DNA from: Chryseobacterium cupriresistens
GTDB taxonomy: Bacteria; Bacteroidota; Bacteroidia; Flavobacteriales; Weeksellaceae
Reading direction: 5' to 3'
DNA: 64,000 nucleotides
NCBI RefSeq assembly: GCF_046614675.1
Contig: NZ_JBKKJT010000002.1
Span: forward strand, 248,001 to 312,000
Shown here: piece by piece, positions 26,479 to 33,749 of the stretch
How the letters are laid out: every line of letters begins with the position of its first letter
Position numbering within the stretch: position 1 is the stretch's first letter
The notes under the pieces: model-generated
Told to the model about the DNA's origin: nothing
What the model saw: the letters and a program-made list of their open reading frames with translations, nothing else
Databases searched by the model: none
Translations under genes and position numbers: made by a program

Positions 26479-26576
26479 CTGCAAGAATCCTTTCGTGCGG
26501 TTATAATATTATAAATTAAGATTCTTATAATATAAAATCAAAGCCACAGGCTACAATTGTACGGCAGCGGGTGAGG
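26479..26576. repeat. Dispersed ~100-bp repeat, copy B
   Basis: Starts CTGCAAGAATCCTTTCGTGC, centre TATAATATTATAAATTAAG, end ACAATTGTACGGCAGCGGG. It aligns along its length with copy C (31562) and with both ends of copy A (25517). It sits between the CBS terminator and the next, minus-strand gene. Confidence 0.75.
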
Positions 26577-26650
26577 AGCAAAGTCGGGAGATCTTGTAGA
26601 GCAAAGTTACTGTCTTCTACAATGGTTAAAACTCGCGTTAACAACAGTTA

Positions 26651-27292
26651 TTATTTTAATTGAATTTCAATCTTTTTATCTTCCATAAATAACTTTATCC
26701 AATTCGGAACTTCATTATTTCCTGGAATACATTCGATTAAACTTTTATTATTTTTATAATTTTCTATAGCTTTTTTCCCAAACTTGATTTTCATTTCATA
26801 AATTTCATTGCCACCATATCCAATCCAGGCTTTTGTTATTATTTGCTTGTTGTTTTCAATATTATGATAAAGTAAAGATTTTGTGTCTTCGGGTAAATGA
26901 TGTATACCATCACACCAAAAACTCTTAGCATAATATTTTATTTTTTCATTTTCAATGTTTTTAAAATCCAAAGACCATTCTAAATGACTGCAAAATTCCA
27001 TATTAAACACTGGTTCATTAAGATTAAAATTAAAAGCACCACAATTGGGACATTCAGTATATTCTCCATTCAATTTTTCAAACCCACATTCTGCACATCT
27101 GCCATTTCTATTGTTTACATGTTGAATAATAATTCTTGCTTCATTTTTGTCTACATTGAATTCGTCAATTATTTTTTTTTCAGCAAATAATTTTAAATCG
27201 TTTTGCATCAAAATATAAAGATCAAGCTTTTGTTCTTCAGAAAATTTTAGAGTAATCACTTCATTTTTACATTTGTTGCAATTAATTTTCAT
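26651..27292 (-). CDS. Zinc-ribbon protein of unknown function
   Basis: 213 residues, A/T-rich. An N-terminal CNKCKNEV pair and two more pairs, CAECG and CPNCG, suggest one or two small zinc-binding modules. The rest (about 95-213) is acidic/mixed with no family I recognise (WSLDFKNIENEKIKYYAKSF, AWIGYGGNEIYEMKIKFGKKA). No signal peptide. It is flanked by the dispersed repeat and orphan lipoprotein genes. A regulatory or immunity role is possible but unsupported. Confidence 0.6.
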   Translation of the reverse strand: MKINCNKCKNEVITLKFSEEQKLDLYILMQNDLKLFAEKKIIDEFNVDKNEARIIIQHVNNRNGRCAECGFEKLNGEYTECPNCGAFNFNLNEPVFNMEFCSHLEWSLDFKNIENEKIKYYAKSFWCDGIHHLPEDTKSLLYHNIENNKQIITKAWIGYGGNEIYEMKIKFGKKAIENYKNNKSLIECIPGNNEVPNWIKLFMEDKKIEIQLK

Positions 27293-27329
27293 TCTGATTT
27301 TATTTAGATATTAAATTAACATTCCAGGA

Positions 27330-27824
27330 CTATATTTTTTTTAGATAAACTGTTTGGTATTTCCACCGGGTGCCCCAAAATACATACTTCCTTTGGTTAG
27401 TATATACTTTTGATTTTCTTTTTAGTTGCCCACTTTTGATGTCATAAACAAAGAGCTTATTTCCTTTGATTTTATATTTTAAATGGTAGTTGATCCCGTT
27501 TTCGTTTTTTAAATCATAATTATTATAGTTGCCGGATAACATGTCAGCTATTGTTAATGAATCATGTACAGATTCGACCTCTTCTTTATTTTTATTGAAT
27601 TTTAAATACAAATTATGGCCGCTTACCGTATAATGCCCGGAAAGTTCCTGATGTTGAAGATCTCCGGAAAACACATAATTAAATTCATTGTTATTCTTAA
27701 AATCTATCTTGGTGACGAAGAAACCAAATTCAGCTTTGTTGGATTTATAGGTTCCCTGCAATTTTTTCTGTGGGTTGCAAGATAAAAAAAGTAATAAAGC
27801 TAAAATCAGACTAAAGTTTTTCAT
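27330..27824 (-). CDS. Small lipoprotein of unknown function, 164 aa
   Basis: The signal MKNFSLILALLLFLSC ends in a lipobox, so the mature protein is membrane-anchored. The body reads as a lipocalin/META-like beta protein (LQGTYKSNKAEFGFFVTKIDF, NEFNYVFSGDLQHQELSGHY, NLYLKFNKNKEEV), a common shape for small Bacteroidota lipoproteins. The start is 38 bases before the zinc-ribbon gene's ATG region on the same strand. Function unknown. Confidence 0.6.
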   Translation of the reverse strand: MKNFSLILALLLFLSCNPQKKLQGTYKSNKAEFGFFVTKIDFKNNNEFNYVFSGDLQHQELSGHYTVSGHNLYLKFNKNKEEVESVHDSLTIADMLSGNYNNYDLKNENGINYHLKYKIKGNKLFVYDIKSGQLKRKSKVYTNQRKYVFWGTRWKYQTVYLKKI

Positions 27825-27895
27825 ACCAGTAACAAGGATAATTCTAAATTATATAGTTTGTTTCTGAAGTCCAGAGACTTTGTGATGTAGGTATT

Positions 27896-28345
27896 TTATT
27901 TAGTATAATCCCCTGCAATAATAGATTTCTCCATTGTACTTACGATTTCAGAAACAGGAATCGTAAATATCCCGGCATTTCCTTTATCAAATTCTTTTTT
28001 CCAGTAAGAATAACCATCCATTTCAAGGGAGTCCGGTTTTTTGTAGGCCTCTTTTTTCAGGCTGATGACACTTTTGTTCAAAGCTTCTTCTGATAGGGGA
28101 AGATGGCTGAGGTTTTCTGCATATCCAGTAGGGCTGGCAGGGTTTTTCATCTTCAAACCGTTGACAGAAATATGAATTACTTTTCCGGTTTCAGGATATT
28201 CTTCAATCTTTAATATGGTAAGTGTTGAGTTTTTTTCGGTGGGTCGGGTTTTGTAGTTCCATTCCTGGCCAACACTGTATTGGTCTTTTTTTGCACAGCT
28301 GAAGGACAGCAAGAATAATACTGCTATGAAAGTATAGAGTTTCAT
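27896..28345 (-). CDS. Small lipoprotein of unknown function, 149 aa
   Basis: A lipoprotein signal (MKLYTFIAVLFLLSFSC) precedes a soluble body with WNYKTRPTEKNSTLTILKIEE, VIHISVNGLKMKNP and SYWKKEFDKGNAGIFTIPVSEI. I do not recognise the family with certainty. The neighbour upstream is the XRE regulator gene, 25 bases away on the same strand, so cotranscription is likely. Confidence 0.6.
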   Translation of the reverse strand: MKLYTFIAVLFLLSFSCAKKDQYSVGQEWNYKTRPTEKNSTLTILKIEEYPETGKVIHISVNGLKMKNPASPTGYAENLSHLPLSEEALNKSVISLKKEAYKKPDSLEMDGYSYWKKEFDKGNAGIFTIPVSEIVSTMEKSIIAGDYTK

Positions 28346-28370
28346 GAAGGGTTGGTTATTAGTTTTTTTT

Positions 28371-28781
28371 TTATTTTTGAATTAGCTGCTCCAGTCTGGC
28401 CATCATTTCATCTTTTTCTTTCAGCATCCTTTCGTACAATTCCATTTTTTCTTTATGTAATTCTAATACTTGTTCAAGCGGATGAAAAGTAGGTTTTATA
28501 TTTGCGGTATAAGCAAAAGCAGAAGAATCATGGAAAGTATTAGCAATAATATTCACTGCTTGTTCTTCATCCATATTCTCAATAGCTTCCACAGGAACTT
28601 TCAGAATCTGGGAAATCTTTTCTAAAATATCCTCTTCTACAGTTTCTTTCTGCTCCAAAAGCGAAATCTTCTTCTGGTTCCAGTCTTCACCAAGATCAAA
28701 AGCCAAAGCCTCCTGCTTGATGCCCAACATCTCCCTAAAACGCTTGATATTTCTCCCCTGATGTATTTTTTTGTTTTGCAT
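28371..28781 (-). CDS. XRE-family helix-turn-helix regulator with C-terminal coiled coil
   Basis: 136 residues. Residues 10-65 form a Cro/C1-type HTH (NIKRFREMLGIKQEALAFDLG, QKKISLLEQKETVEEDILEKISQIL). The C-terminal 35 residues (LEQVLELHKEKMELYERMLKEKDEMMARLEQLI) form a strong coiled coil, probably for dimerisation. It lacks phage-repressor peptidase features. Regulated genes are unknown; the two lipoprotein genes downstream are the obvious candidates. Confidence 0.85.
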   Translation of the reverse strand: MQNKKIHQGRNIKRFREMLGIKQEALAFDLGEDWNQKKISLLEQKETVEEDILEKISQILKVPVEAIENMDEEQAVNIIANTFHDSSAFAYTANIKPTFHPLEQVLELHKEKMELYERMLKEKDEMMARLEQLIQK

Positions 28782-28834
28782 ATTTGTGTACGTTATAGAA
28801 ACAAATATAAGTAAAAGTTGGGGGATAGGAAATG

Positions 28835-28945
28835 GGAGAGTGAGGTATTTTAGATGAGGTGGGATTATAAAAAATCCGAAGTGGGAACTTCGGATTTTGT
28901 TTTTTTTGTGAGTGCAAAGTCGGGAGACTTTACAAGCAGGGGAGA
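28835..28945. repeat. Hairpin mosaic repeat, second copy
   Basis: Carries GGGAGAGTGAGGTATTTTAG, the AAAATCCGAAGT/ACTTCGGATTTT hairpin (28871-28898) with T-rich tail, and a GCAAAGTC/GACTTTAC palindrome (28914-28932). It is a diverged copy of the mosaic at 24543-24673. The hairpin lies between the TIR-NTPase gene stop (28950) and the XRE start and may act as the former gene's terminator. Confidence 0.65.
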
Positions 28946-28949
28946 TTAA

Positions 28950-31415
28950 TTAAATTTTATTGATTTCAAATAAAATGTTATCATAAACAGATTGATTATA
29001 TCTGCCATCAATTTTACTGTAATAAATTTTTAAAGCGTTTTCTTTATCACCTCTATGAATACTTATATATATTAAGGATTTAATATACATTAGTTTACTA
29101 AAAATATCTGAATCTTTATCAAATTTTTCATTTATTTCATTTACAAATTTTTCAATATCTGAGTATAATTCAAATTTTTTAAGAATGTCTAATTTTGTAA
29201 GGTATGGATATATATTAGTTGTAAAAATGGAAATAGCATCGTTAACATGATTAAGAGAATTATAAATATCACCTACGATAAAACATTCATATTGTGCTTT
29301 ACATGTTAAGAACATTTCTCTGGATTTTTCATGTGGATTTTTTTTAAGTTCAAGAAGTAATTGTTGTAGCTCATGTTTATTTGCAAATCCGTCAGTTTTT
29401 ATTAAACACCTAAAATAACTTTGAAGATTGAAAGGGTTATTTTTGTCAATTAAGTAACTATCTTTTGCAAGGAAAAGAGCGTCACTATATCTTTCAACAT
29501 TTATATATACTTGAACTAACTCTCTCTTTGCACGATAAAATTTTGGATTTATTTTTAAAACTTCATTAAATCTTTCTATAGCATCATCATTTCTGTTCTT
29601 CATTCGATAATAAAAGCCTAATAAAAAACTATGATCAGCACCATCTATAAATTGAACCTCCTTCAACAGTCTTTCATCTCTTTTTCTACTTAATGCTAAA
29701 CATAACCAATATCTTATTTCTTTAACTATTTTTTTATCTAAGTAATTTTCATTCAGTAATATTCTATCGGCTAAAACAATTACATCATTATATCTTCGTT
29801 CATTATTATATAATTCACGCATTGCATTTAAATAATGAGAAGGAATTAAAAATTCCTTTGGGATATTTAAATTGCGTTTAAGAGATTCTTTTACAGTTAA
29901 TATATATTCTGAAGTATCACTTTCAAGAGATTCATATTTTTGAAAATTATTTTTAATATGATTACTTATATTTTGATTATATTGTGAATCAAGTGTATAA
30001 TTGATTCTTTGAACATAATCTTTTATCGAATCATTAAGTCTAATAAATTCTTTGTTTGATCCTAAAAACTCAATTATGAACGAGTTACTAAAGTCTGATA
30101 AAATTGTTTCAGCATCAACAAAGTCTTTTCCTAATATTTCTTGTAAAAAAAGTATACTAATACACTCAGAATCAGAAAGAATCTTTAAAATTTGTATAGC
30201 TAATTTATTATCTGAAAAATTTCTTAAGACTCTACTGACTTTTTCAGAATTATAATCGATAATTTCGTTAAGGTGTTCAATTAAATAATGTTCGCCTTCT
30301 TGTTTTAATAATTCAGTTGTAAAAGTTATTTGTTCTGGATATCCACTGAACAAATTAGAAATCTTACTAAAATTTGCTCTGTTAATACTTAGTTCATCTA
30401 ATTTCAACAGTGCTTGAAATAGGCTTGCTCTTTCGTATGGTTCTAATTCAGGTATATTTATTGAAAAAAGATTCGGGTAGGATAGATACTTTAAAACTTT
30501 CAACTTTGAACTACTAATAATACAAACTAATATTTTGTCAATATTCTTAAGCTTATCCAATAATTTTAAATACCAATCAACAATTTGTCCATTTGATGAA
30601 ATTATGCTAAAACTATCTACAATTAATAATATATCATTACTTTTTTCCAACTCTAGTAACAATTGAAAGGCTATTTCCACTTTACTATCAATATCTTTAG
30701 TTGATAAATTTGTGATTTCGTCATTTTGTAATTCCGAATAACCTAGACCATATAATTTTACAATAAAGTCCTCAATCGAATTTCTATTATCTAAAAAAAT
30801 ATTTGGTGCTTCATAATTTTGACCTATATTATTAGAATTTGTTAAAGCATGCTTTAAAAACTTTCTTCGCCCTATATTGTGTAATCCACTAATTACAATT
30901 GTTGATGGTGAAGGTAAATTAAAATCATAAATTCGCTGTTCAAATTCCTTTATTTGTGCCGTTCTGCCAATAAATAACTGGTTTAGTTCTTTTTTATTAG
31001 GATATAGATCCCAATTTACAAGCACTAAACTTTGTCTGATTAAATCATATACTTTTGTAGGCTTTGAAAAGTACTTTAAGTTATAACTATCCTTAATCCA
31101 TTGGGGTATTAGTAAATCACTATGAGTAATATTAGAATCAATTATTATAGGTAAAAATTTTTTTAATTTCCCTTTCTTTATGAATTCTTCAGCTCGTAAA
31201 ATTTCTTTTTGAACCCAAGTACTATCTAATGAATCTTTTGAAATAAAAAATACAAATATACCCGATGTTTCAATACCTTTATAAATTTCATCTAATGTCT
31301 TTTCACCTGCCTCAAATGAATATTGATCATAGATAATTTTATTTTTTCCTAATTTATTAGCAACGATTTCAACGAAGCTTTTTTGTTTAGAACTATGTGA
31401 TAAGAATACTTTCAT
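28950..31415 (-). CDS. TIR domain - STAND-like NTPase - TPR protein, probable antiphage defence
   Basis: 821 residues. Residues 1-130 are a TIR domain (MKVFLSHSSKQKSFVE, ISKDSLDSTWVQKEILRAEEF) keeping the W..xE arrangement with the likely catalytic Glu about 71, so NAD+ cleavage is plausible. FIGRTAQIKEFEQ (about 148-160) and SGLHNIGRRKFL (176-187) begin a STAND/NLR-type NTPase module; the P-loop has Arg where Lys is usual. LLIVDSFSII is the Walker B-like strand. Residues 600-800 hold helical TPR-like repeats (FYYRMKNRNDDAIERFNEVLKINP). Such proteins sense phage and kill the cell by depleting NAD+. It is very A/T-rich and surrounded by repeats. Confidence 0.82.
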   Translation of the reverse strand: MKVFLSHSSKQKSFVEIVANKLGKNKIIYDQYSFEAGEKTLDEIYKGIETSGIFVFFISKDSLDSTWVQKEILRAEEFIKKGKLKKFLPIIIDSNITHSDLLIPQWIKDSYNLKYFSKPTKVYDLIRQSLVLVNWDLYPNKKELNQLFIGRTAQIKEFEQRIYDFNLPSPSTIVISGLHNIGRRKFLKHALTNSNNIGQNYEAPNIFLDNRNSIEDFIVKLYGLGYSELQNDEITNLSTKDIDSKVEIAFQLLLELEKSNDILLIVDSFSIISSNGQIVDWYLKLLDKLKNIDKILVCIISSSKLKVLKYLSYPNLFSINIPELEPYERASLFQALLKLDELSINRANFSKISNLFSGYPEQITFTTELLKQEGEHYLIEHLNEIIDYNSEKVSRVLRNFSDNKLAIQILKILSDSECISILFLQEILGKDFVDAETILSDFSNSFIIEFLGSNKEFIRLNDSIKDYVQRINYTLDSQYNQNISNHIKNNFQKYESLESDTSEYILTVKESLKRNLNIPKEFLIPSHYLNAMRELYNNERRYNDVIVLADRILLNENYLDKKIVKEIRYWLCLALSRKRDERLLKEVQFIDGADHSFLLGFYYRMKNRNDDAIERFNEVLKINPKFYRAKRELVQVYINVERYSDALFLAKDSYLIDKNNPFNLQSYFRCLIKTDGFANKHELQQLLLELKKNPHEKSREMFLTCKAQYECFIVGDIYNSLNHVNDAISIFTTNIYPYLTKLDILKKFELYSDIEKFVNEINEKFDKDSDIFSKLMYIKSLIYISIHRGDKENALKIYYSKIDGRYNQSVYDNILFEINKI

Positions 31416-31490
31416 TTAGCTATTTAGTTTTGATGTATAAAATAATAATTTTATTAACTATAAAAGTATAAAATAATATTTATTAAAATT

Positions 31491-31564
31491 ATGGGAAACC
31501 ATAAAAACCAGAAAACTCTACAAAAGTAGAATGGTTCGTATATTAAATTGCCTTGGAGCTGTTG
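31491..31564 (-). pseudogene. Decayed groEL 3'-tail relic, second copy
   Basis: It begins with ATGGGAAACCAT, as the other relic does (32602-32613), then matches the groEL terminator region and first downstream bases with many changes (TAGAATGGTTCGTATATTAA against AGCGGTTAGTATATTAATT; CTTGGAGCTGTTG against CTCAGCGACACGCTGTT). Homology stops at CTGTTG, before the coding part, where the dispersed repeat copy C begins. Confidence 0.55.
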
Positions 31565-31662
31565 CACAAATTCTTGTATGATAATAGTATTACAAATTAA
31601 ACATTCTAATAGTATAATCTCAAAGTCAAAGTCCCATGATACAATCGTGTGGTAACTAGGAG
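31562..31662. repeat. Dispersed ~100-bp repeat, copy C
   Basis: Starts TTGCACAAATTCTTGTATG, centre AGTATTACAAATTAAACATTC, end ACAATCGTGTGGTAACTAGG. It aligns along its length with copy B (26479-26576). It marks the boundary between the groEL relic and the Abi-alpha gene. Confidence 0.7.
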
Positions 31663-31710
31663 TGTTTTATTGGAAGCTCAAGAAACCTTGATTAGTGAGC
31701 AGTAATTATT

Positions 31711-32505
31711 TTAGTCAGGTTTACAAGCTCTTTTAAATTGCATTCCATATTCATTCACATATAGAACACTTTTGTCAGCTCTAATTTCTAATTCCAGTTC
31801 TGCATGTTCGTTTTGAGTTTCTATTAATAATTTTTGAAGAAAAGGCATTTCAATTAAATCTGTATAATTTGCGTCGCCTGTTGTTTGATTAAACATTAAT
31901 TCAATTAATCCAAATTTGCTTAATCGTATTAAGCTCGCAGAAATATCAAATTCTGAATAATTTTCAATTGTCCAGCCTAGGTACCATTTAGGAGTTGCTT
32001 CAGCAATAAATTTATTCTGTCCTTTTAGAGATATTTTTGGATTTAAAACTTTTTGGTATCCTGTAGAAATTGATAGCATTTCAAAAACTTTAGCATCTAA
32101 GGAATTCATTTGTTTGATAATTTCAACAAATGATGGGTGAACAATATTTATCTTATCTAGATCCATTGAATTACTAAGTAAATTAATATACATTTCTCTC
32201 AATGTTTCATTATTTGCTGTATAAGAAAGAGCTTGTAAAAGAGGAATGGCAATTTCTGGTTCAGGAGATTTCCTTTTTTCTTCAGGTATTTTATTTATTT
32301 TCTTGTTAATTTGTTCTTCAATAAGTTCTTCGATTTTTTCCCAGCCCCATAACATTCCTCTTAAGGGCGCTAATAAGGCTTTTGTTGTTCTTCCTGCCAC
32401 ACTTCCTATTTCTTGTAAGGCAGGCTTAGCTACATCTGAATAAATTTCGGGAGTTAGTGCTTTTATTTCACCTATAATTTCTTTCGAATTTTCTGGATTA
32501 ATCAT
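31711..32505 (-). CDS. Abi-alpha (DUF4393) family protein, possible abortive infection
   Basis: 264 residues. The N-terminal 60 residues, VAKPALQEIGSVAGRTTKALLAPLRGMLWGWEKIEE, and the middle (EEKRKSPEPEIAIPLLQALSYTANNETLREMYINLLSNSMD, VHPSFVEIIKQMNSLDAKVF) match the Abi-alpha pattern. There is no enzyme motif; a membrane-associated or pore-like effect is only hypothesised for the family. It lies between two groEL-tail relics with no other gene, so it appears to be the sole cargo of one insertion. Base composition is A/T-rich. Confidence 0.75.
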   Translation of the reverse strand: MINPENSKEIIGEIKALTPEIYSDVAKPALQEIGSVAGRTTKALLAPLRGMLWGWEKIEELIEEQINKKINKIPEEKRKSPEPEIAIPLLQALSYTANNETLREMYINLLSNSMDLDKINIVHPSFVEIIKQMNSLDAKVFEMLSISTGYQKVLNPKISLKGQNKFIAEATPKWYLGWTIENYSEFDISASLIRLSKFGLIELMFNQTTGDANYTDLIEMPFLQKLLIETQNEHAELELEIRADKSVLYVNEYGMQFKRACKPD

Positions 32506-32601
32506 TTTGTTTTATAAATATTTTTGGGATGACAGAGGTATACTCTGCAATAATCTGTTTTTATGCTACTAAATATATCACTAAATTAATAATATTTCCT
32601 T

Positions 32602-32880
32602 ATGGGAAACCATATAAAAAACCTTCTTGTAAAAAGAGAACGGTTAGTAATATTAAATTGTCTCAGCGACACGTTGTTGAATAATTCCTGGCATTCCACC
32701 ACCCATTGGCATAGCTGGTTCAGCGCTCTTCACTTCAGTGATTACACATTCAGTGGTTAAAAGCATTCCGGAAACAGAAGCTGCGTTTTCAAGGGCAACT
32801 CTTGTTACTTTAGTGGGGTCAATGATACCTGCTTCAAGCATGTGAACGTACTCGTCAGTTTTAGCATTGTATCCGAGGTC
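32602..32880 (-). pseudogene. Diverged copy of the groEL 3' end (about 205 bp coding plus downstream region)
   Basis: The minus strand encodes GYNAKTDEYVHMLEAGIIDP and onward to SAEPAMPMGGGMPG, identical in protein sequence to the last 66-odd residues of GroEL but with about ten mostly synonymous base changes in about 200 bp. The native stop has been lost (GMPGIIQQRVAETI reads on to 32653). The terminator and the CTCAGCGACACG stretch beyond the stop are also duplicated. No start or N-terminus is present, so it is a relic. The divergence suggests it came from another strain rather than from local duplication. Confidence 0.9.
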
Positions 32881-32936
32881 ATCTAATATCGTATAGTTTA
32901 GCACCTTTATCGAGTGCGATAATTTTTATTAAAAAA

Positions 32937-33551
32937 TTAATCTCGTTCCATTATCCGGTACCAATTTTTTTCTAATTTCCAATTATATACAGGTTTTACT
33001 TTTATTAGTTCTTCATATTGCTTTTGTGTCTCATTATCATTTGTGAATATAAAATAGGTTTGTGGTGCTTCGAAAAAGCCACGAGAAATCCAGAATTTGA
33101 TAGTTTTTGTGCCTTCTGTTTTATTTTGATAAATCCAAATATCATTTCCGCCATTTGAAATAATGGGGAAGTCAAATGAAAGTTTACAAATGCCATTATT
33201 CATTTTTGTATTGGGTTTCAATTTTTCTGTTAAAACATCTTTTACTATTTGATTGCGCTTATTGTAAGAAATACTCCAGTCAATTTTTTCAATAATGGAG
33301 TTGGGGATTTTGTTGAAATTGTAAAACGTTAGAACAAATAAACTCAATGTTACTGAAAGATTTATTATTCTGTTTGCCTTTATGTTTTTCTTTTCTTTAA
33401 TTAATTTTATGACTTGTCTTACTGTTAAAATTAGCAAGATTATACACACTAAAAGCCAAGAAAATGGTTGAACAAAATAGGGGAGACAAAAGTAGTCAGC
33501 AAAAACAAAAACTAACCAGGTTATAATCAAAACTACTATTTTTTTTGTCAT
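32937..33551 (-). CDS. Membrane protein of unknown function, 204 aa
   Basis: Three hydrophobic helices (about 4-20, 27-44, 63-81) are followed by a 120-residue soluble part (IDWSISYNKRNQIVKDVLTEKL, LSFDFPIISNGGNDIWIYQN, AFEAPQTYFIFTNDNE-like strands). I do not recognise the family. It is the only gene between the intact groEL and the groEL relic at 32880, so it looks like the cargo of a second insertion at this site. Codon use is more A/T-rich than in groEL. Confidence 0.6.
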   Translation of the reverse strand: MTKKIVVLIITWLVFVFADYFCLPYFVQPFSWLLVCIILLILTVRQVIKLIKEKKNIKANRIINLSVTLSLFVLTFYNFNKIPNSIIEKIDWSISYNKRNQIVKDVLTEKLKPNTKMNNGICKLSFDFPIISNGGNDIWIYQNKTEGTKTIKFWISRGFFEAPQTYFIFTNDNETQKQYEELIKVKPVYNWKLEKNWYRIMERD

Positions 33552-33684
33552 TCAATTCTTTATTAAATTTTGTATATCATTAGTTTATCGGATTGCCGAT
33601 AACATTCAAATTTACGTATTACGCCCATATATAATGTGTGCAATTACAAATAAAATTTCAAGTAGAAAGTCCATTGGATTTTCT

Positions 33685-33720
33685 GTATAAAAAAACCGCC
33701 CTACAAAAGCAAAGCGGTTA
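33685..33720 (-). terminator. groEL terminator
   Basis: On the minus strand AACCGC / GGCGGTT form a stem around a 13-base loop, followed by TTTTTTT, 30 bases after the groEL stop. Diverged copies of the same element occur with the relics at about 32616-32645 and 31503-31536. Confidence 0.8.
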
Positions 33721-33749
33721 GTATATTAATTTGTCTCAGCGACACGCTG

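Noticed and set aside
32653..32904. An 83-codon frame that looks like a small GroEL-type gene
   Set aside because: It is the relic of the groEL 3' end, with no N-terminus and an arbitrary start, so it is listed as a pseudogene.
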